Source of the DNA: Craterilacuibacter sp. RT1T
GTDB lineage: Bacteria > Pseudomonadota > Gammaproteobacteria > Burkholderiales > Chromobacteriaceae
NCBI RefSeq assembly: GCF_023502145.1
Contig: NZ_JAMFLI010000005.1
Location: forward strand, 1-64,000
Direction of reading: 5' to 3'
DNA length: 64,000 nucleotides
Shown in pieces: positions 59,134-64,000 of the stretch (positions are counted from its first letter, which is position 1; every line of letters starts with the position of its first letter). The notes beneath the pieces are model-generated. The model saw only the letters and a program-made list of their open reading frames with translations. It was not told the DNA's origin and did no database searches. Position numbers and translations under genes: made by a program.

Positions 59134-59979
59134 TCAGCGCCCGAGCAACAACTCCAGCACAATTTTGCTGCCGATATAGCCCACCAGCAGCAGGCCAAAG
59201 CCGGAGAGCGTCCAGCGCACCGCCAGACGGCCGCGCCAGCCGTGGCGGACACGCCCCAGCAGCAAGCCGCCGAACACCAGCCAGGCGGCACAGGCGAAGA
59301 CTATCTTGTGGTTGAGGGTAAAGGGCGTCGCGAACATCTGCTCGGAAAACAGGATGCCGGTCAGCAAGGACACCGTCAGCAGCGCGAAGCCAACCGCAAT
59401 CACCTGGAACATCATCGCTTCCAGCGACAGCAAAGGCGGCAGCTGGCGGGTAAAGGCGGTCGCGCGGCGCGCATGCAAGGCCCTGTCCAGCACCAGCATC
59501 AGCATGGCCAACAGCGCGGCAATGGCAAACAGGCTGTAAGCCAGCATGGACACCAATAAATGCAGTGCAAACAAGGGATTCGCCAGCTCATAACTTAAAT
59601 GATGGCCCGGCAGCAGCAACTCGACGCCCAGCGCGACCACCGCCAGCGGCAACATCAGCAGCTGCAAGCCCTCGACGCGATAGAAGAAGCTGCTGGTCCA
59701 GTAAATCAGCAGCATCAGCCACACCACGGTCGACAGCGCACGCCCCAGACCCAAGTCCAGATGCGCGCCGGACAGCAGCGGCAATAGCACCAGCACGGCA
59801 TGCGCCAGCAGCACCAGACCCAGCACGCCGTGCTCGATACGCGGCGCGCGGGGCAAGACCGCATGGCCTTTCCAATGCCCTATGTGGTGCCAGGACAGGG
59901 CGAAATAAGCCAGTAAAAGACATAAAGACAAAGCAAACAGGAAACCACTCATCGTCATCAGGCCGTCAATGCCGGGCAT
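59134..59979 (-). CDS. CcsA/YpjD-like cytochrome c assembly family membrane protein
   Basis: A 281-residue inner-membrane protein with eight hydrophobic segments. LHLLVSMLAYSLFAIAALLAML and FTLNHKIVFACAAWLVFGGLLLGR with its conserved His are the CcsA/CcmC/YpjD family blocks; the tryptophan-rich heme loop of true CcsA is reduced. YpjD-type proteins lie next to ffh in many proteobacteria, as here, and their role is unclear. I chose the ATG at 59979 because GAGG precedes it by eight bases; 59958 and 59952 are alternatives. A longer frame overlaps the ffh start. Confidence 0.85.
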   Translation of the reverse strand: MPGIDGLMTMSGFLFALSLCLLLAYFALSWHHIGHWKGHAVLPRAPRIEHGVLGLVLLAHAVLVLLPLLSGAHLDLGLGRALSTVVWLMLLIYWTSSFFYRVEGLQLLMLPLAVVALGVELLLPGHHLSYELANPLFALHLLVSMLAYSLFAIAALLAMLMLVLDRALHARRATAFTRQLPPLLSLEAMMFQVIAVGFALLTVSLLTGILFSEQMFATPFTLNHKIVFACAAWLVFGGLLLGRVRHGWRGRLAVRWTLSGFGLLLVGYIGSKIVLELLLGR

Positions 59980-60062
59980 GTACCCGGCCTCTTGTGTAAA
60001 ATAGGCAGTTTGAAAGTCTACACCAAAGCTGCATTGCCGTTGGCAGACATGAAGGATGGCCC

Positions 60063-61415
60063 ATGCTTGACAACCTGACGACACGCCTGACGGGCGTGAT
60101 CAAGACGCTGCGCGGAAACGCGCGCCTCTCCGAATCCAACATCCAGGACGCGATGCGCGAAGTACGCATGGCGCTCTTGGAAGCCGACGTGGCTCTGCCC
60201 GTGGTCAAGTCCTTTATCGCCCAGGTCAAAGAGCGCGCGCTCGGCCAGGACGTCATGGGCAGCCTGACCCCGGGGCAGGCGCTGGTCGGCGTGGTCAACG
60301 ACGAGTTGACCCGCCTGATGGGCGAGAAAAACGACGCCCTGAATCTGGCGGCCCAGCCGCCGGCAGTGGTACTGATGGCCGGCCTGCAAGGTGCGGGTAA
60401 AACCACCACCGTTGGCAAACTGGCCAAGCTGCTGAAAGAAACACAGAAGAAAAAAGTCCTGGTGGTCTCGGCCGACGTTTACCGTCCGGCCGCCATTGAG
60501 CAGCTGAAACTGCTGGCCGAACAGGCCGGCGTCGAGTGGTTCCCGTCCGAGGGTTCGCAAAAACCGGTCGATATTGCCCTGGCTGCCATCGATTACGCCA
60601 AGCGTCATTTCTTCGATGTGCTGATGGTCGATACTGCCGGCCGTCTGGCCATCGACGAAGCGATGATGGCCGAGATCAAGGCGCTGCACGCTGCGGTCAA
60701 GCCGGTGGAAACGCTGTTTGTCGTGGATGCGATGCAGGGTCAGGATGCGGTCAATACCGCACAGGCCTTTGGCGAAGCATTACCGCTGACCGGCGTGATA
60801 CTGACCAAGATGGATGGCGACTCGCGCGGCGGCGCAGCCTTGTCGGTACGCCACGTCACCGGCAAGCCGATCAAGTTTATCGGTGTCGGCGAGAAACTGA
60901 CCGGCCTTGAGCCCTTCCACCCTGACCGTATCGCCAACCGCATCCTGGGCATGGGCGATGTACTGAGCCTGATCGAGGATGTGCAAAAAGGCATCGATCA
61001 GGACGAAGCGGCCAAGATCGCCAAGAAGCTCAAGTCGGGTAAGGGCTTCGACCTGGAAGACTTCCTCGGCCAGATGCAACAGATGAAAAAGATGGGCGGC
61101 GTCACCAGCATGCTGGAAAAGATGCCGGGCCAGATGGGCCAGATGGCCAAAGGCATCAAGGGGGATGAAGCCGAGAAGTCGATGCGCCGCATCGAAGGCA
61201 TTATCTACTCGATGACACCGCTGGAACGGCGCAAGCCCGAGCTATTGAAAGCCAGCCGCAAGCGCCGCATCGCCACCGGTGCCGGCGTCTCGGTACAGGA
61301 AGTCAATAAGCTGCTCAAGCAGTTCGAGGAGATGCAGAAGATGATGAAGCAGTTCTCCAAGGGCGGCTTGTCCAAGATGATGCGCGGCATGAAGGGCATG
61401 TTGCCCGGCATGTAA
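60063..61415 (+). CDS. ffh: Signal recognition particle protein Ffh
   Basis: A 450-residue SRP54 GTPase that targets inner-membrane proteins together with 4.5S RNA and FtsY. The N domain opens with MLDNLTTRLTGVIKTLRG. G-domain motifs are AGLQGAGKTTTVGKLA, DTAGRLAIDE, TKMDGDSRGGAALS and GVGEKLTGLEPFHPDRIANR. The Met-rich M domain (about 330-450) has SMRRIEGIIYSMTPLERR and GVSVQEVNKLLKQFEEMQKMM. AAGGA precedes the ATG. It is divergent from the ccsA-like gene. Confidence 0.98.
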   Translation: MLDNLTTRLTGVIKTLRGNARLSESNIQDAMREVRMALLEADVALPVVKSFIAQVKERALGQDVMGSLTPGQALVGVVNDELTRLMGEKNDALNLAAQPPAVVLMAGLQGAGKTTTVGKLAKLLKETQKKKVLVVSADVYRPAAIEQLKLLAEQAGVEWFPSEGSQKPVDIALAAIDYAKRHFFDVLMVDTAGRLAIDEAMMAEIKALHAAVKPVETLFVVDAMQGQDAVNTAQAFGEALPLTGVILTKMDGDSRGGAALSVRHVTGKPIKFIGVGEKLTGLEPFHPDRIANRILGMGDVLSLIEDVQKGIDQDEAAKIAKKLKSGKGFDLEDFLGQMQQMKKMGGVTSMLEKMPGQMGQMAKGIKGDEAEKSMRRIEGIIYSMTPLERRKPELLKASRKRRIATGAGVSVQEVNKLLKQFEEMQKMMKQFSKGGLSKMMRGMKGMLPGM

Positions 61416-61467
61416 AACCGCGAAACAAGGGCCCGCAGAGGCCTGGCGCGAACAACAAGGGAAGCCC

Positions 61468-61566
61468 ATGCCGCCGGAGGCCGTATTTCTGCAGCAACGG
61501 CGCGCTGCGCTGCCCGCACCGCGACACCCCGAGCATTTTGCCGCCGGCTTGCGCCGCTGGCACTGA
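61468..61566 (+). CDS. Possible small protein upstream of purB
   Basis: A 32-codon frame begins with ATG at 61468 behind a good AAGGGAAG ribosome site. It reads MPPEAVFLQQRRAALPAPRH and ends GLRRWH then stop. The frame remains open upstream to the end of ffh and also reads plausibly there (AEAWREQQGKP), so it may be the end of a longer or broken gene. It is basic and soluble. I do not recognise it. It lies in the 203-base gap between ffh and purB, which otherwise shows no clear terminator. Confidence 0.35.
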   Translation: MPPEAVFLQQRRAALPAPRHPEHFAAGLRRWH

Positions 61567-61576
61567 TTGACCATGA

Positions 61577-62989
<1,413 letters not shown>

Positions 62990-63007
62990 GCCGGTCCACT
63001 CTCCACA

Positions 63008-63038
63008 GAAACGCCACCCGATGGGTGGCGTTTTTTTA
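63008..63038 (+). terminator. Terminator after purB
   Basis: AAACGCCACCC and GGGTGGCGTTT form an 11-base stem with a three-base loop followed by a run of seven T. Confidence 0.92.
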
Positions 63039-63214
63039 CGCCCGCCGAAAAACCGGCATCCCAACCAAAAACCGGCGCACGGCCTGAAACCTCCCGCCCC
63101 GACCGGCCAGAATCCCCACCATTTCAGGCCTTTGCGGGTGATTTTACGCTGGCACGCCTCCTGCTAAGCCTTGCGTACTTTCCCGTTTCGCACCGACAGC
63201 ACAGGAGTGCAGCC

Positions 63215-64000
63215 ATGCAGCCCATACCATCTTTCACGCTCTCCCAAGACTTTGGCCGTAACCACGACAACGCCTACACGCTGCCGGCCAACTATTACAC
63301 CAGCGAGGCGGTCTTCGAATACGAGAAGGAGCACATCTTCGCGCATGCCTGGTTGTGCCTGTGCCACACCAGCGAACTGGCCGAGATCAACGCCTATGTG
63401 ACCCGGCGTATCGTCGGCGAAAATCTGGTGGCGCTACGTGACCGCGAGGGCACGCTGCGCGCGTTCTACAATGTCTGCCCGCACCGCGGCCACGAACTGC
63501 TCAAGGGTAGCGGCGTCGCCCGCAACACGATCAGCTGTCCCTACCACGCGTGGACGTTCAAGCTCGACGGCGAACTCGCCTTCGCGCGCAACTGCGAGAA
63601 CGTCGAGCACTTCAACAAGGCCGACTACGGCCTGACCCCGCTGCGCGTCGCCGAGTACGCCGGCTTCGTATTCGTCAATATGGATATGGACGCACCGCCC
63701 ATCGAACAGGCGCTCGCCGGGCTGGATGCCCACCTGAAGTCGGTCTGCCCGAACGTCGAACGTCTGCAGGTCGCCTCGCGCACCATTACCGACACCCCGG
63801 CCAACTGGAAGGTGATCGTCGACAACTATATGGAGTGCTACCACTGCGCACCCGCCCACCCCGGTTTCTCCAGCTCGGTGGACACCCGTGGATATACCCA
63901 CACCTTCCATGGCAACTGGACGTTGCAGCATGGCCCGGGCCAGTCATCCGAACGGGGCTACAGCTTCGATACACAAGTCCGCAACCGGGCGTTCAGCGGC
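63215..64000 (+). CDS. Rieske-type ring-hydroxylating oxygenase alpha subunit (N-terminal part)
   Basis: The first 262 codons are present; the gene runs off the right edge. The Rieske 2Fe-2S ligands are in NVCPHRGHELLKG and ISCPYHAWTFK (about residues 85-112). The mononuclear-iron domain begins with VIVDNYMECYHCAPAHPGFS, which has the bridging Glu and two His ligands. MQPIPSFTLSQDFGRN then LPANYYTSEAVFEYEKEHIF resembles choline, carnitine and glycine betaine monooxygenases (GbcA/CntA type) more than aromatic dioxygenases; this substrate guess is inference. AGGAG precedes the ATG by eight bases. The reductase partner would lie beyond the window. Confidence 0.88.
   Translation, partial: MQPIPSFTLSQDFGRNHDNAYTLPANYYTSEAVFEYEKEHIFAHAWLCLCHTSELAEINAYVTRRIVGENLVALRDREGTLRAFYNVCPHRGHELLKGSGVARNTISCPYHAWTFKLDGELAFARNCENVEHFNKADYGLTPLRVAEYAGFVFVNMDMDAPPIEQALAGLDAHLKSVCPNVERLQVASRTITDTPANWKVIVDNYMECYHCAPAHPGFSSSVDTRGYTHTFHGNWTLQHGPGQSSERGYSFDTQVRNRAFSG

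Overview
The window reads as one contiguous stretch of a GC-rich betaproteobacterial chromosome. Protein wording and gene neighbourhoods (greA next to a DUF4149 gene, an arcDAB operon, etf/acyl-CoA dehydrogenase, pilBCD-coaE-zapD-yacG) suggest Neisseriales, most like Chromobacteriaceae. This placement is inferred from sequence feel, not from a search. No tRNA, rRNA, CRISPR array, insertion sequence or phage gene was recognised.

Layout. 0-3.2 kb: arginine deiminase operon arcD-arcA-arcB (minus strand, arcB cut by the window edge) behind a candidate FNR/Anr site. 3.8-18.3 kb: housekeeping genes in short units (ferredoxin-type reductase, SDR protein, trmB, glutathione peroxidase, DUF1841, D-2-hydroxyacid dehydrogenase, DUF2189, FKBP, DedA, alr, glmM, folP, ftsH, rlmE, yhbY, DUF4149, greA), many separated by clear hairpin terminators. 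18.4-23.6 kb: carA and carB with a LeuE-type exporter gene between them. 23.6-34.3 kb: a complete type II secretion operon gspC-D-E-F-G-H-I-J-K-L-M-N, lacking only gspO.

34.5-42.3 kb is the accessory part: a Gly-rich lipoprotein, a PhoX-type phosphatase with a Tat/lipobox signal and a three-unit PhoB site, a second Gly-rich lipoprotein, and a predicted outer-membrane protein. Three of these four genes end in the same terminator hairpin. After the first one lies a frameshifted, decayed copy of the 3' end of the acyl-CoA dehydrogenase gene that sits intact at the far end of the block (42.3 kb). The block therefore looks assembled by repeated insertion or duplication beside that gene, and its secreted lipoproteins are good candidates for substrates of the adjacent secretion system.

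42.3-46.6 kb: acyl-CoA dehydrogenase with etfA and etfB, and a divergent phaJ-like hydratase. 46.7-56.2 kb: queG, tsaE, amiC, yacG, zapD, coaE and the type IV pilus assembly genes pilD, pilC and pilB. PilD is the likely shared peptidase for both pilins and Gsp pseudopilins. A CNNM/CBS protein follows. 56.4-64 kb: a porin, a DNA photolyase, a CcsA/YpjD-like protein, ffh, purB and the start of a Rieske oxygenase gene that runs off the window. Two inverted arrays of a GGGGAGT-like heptamer lie at convergent gene ends and encode the last codons of queG and yacG.
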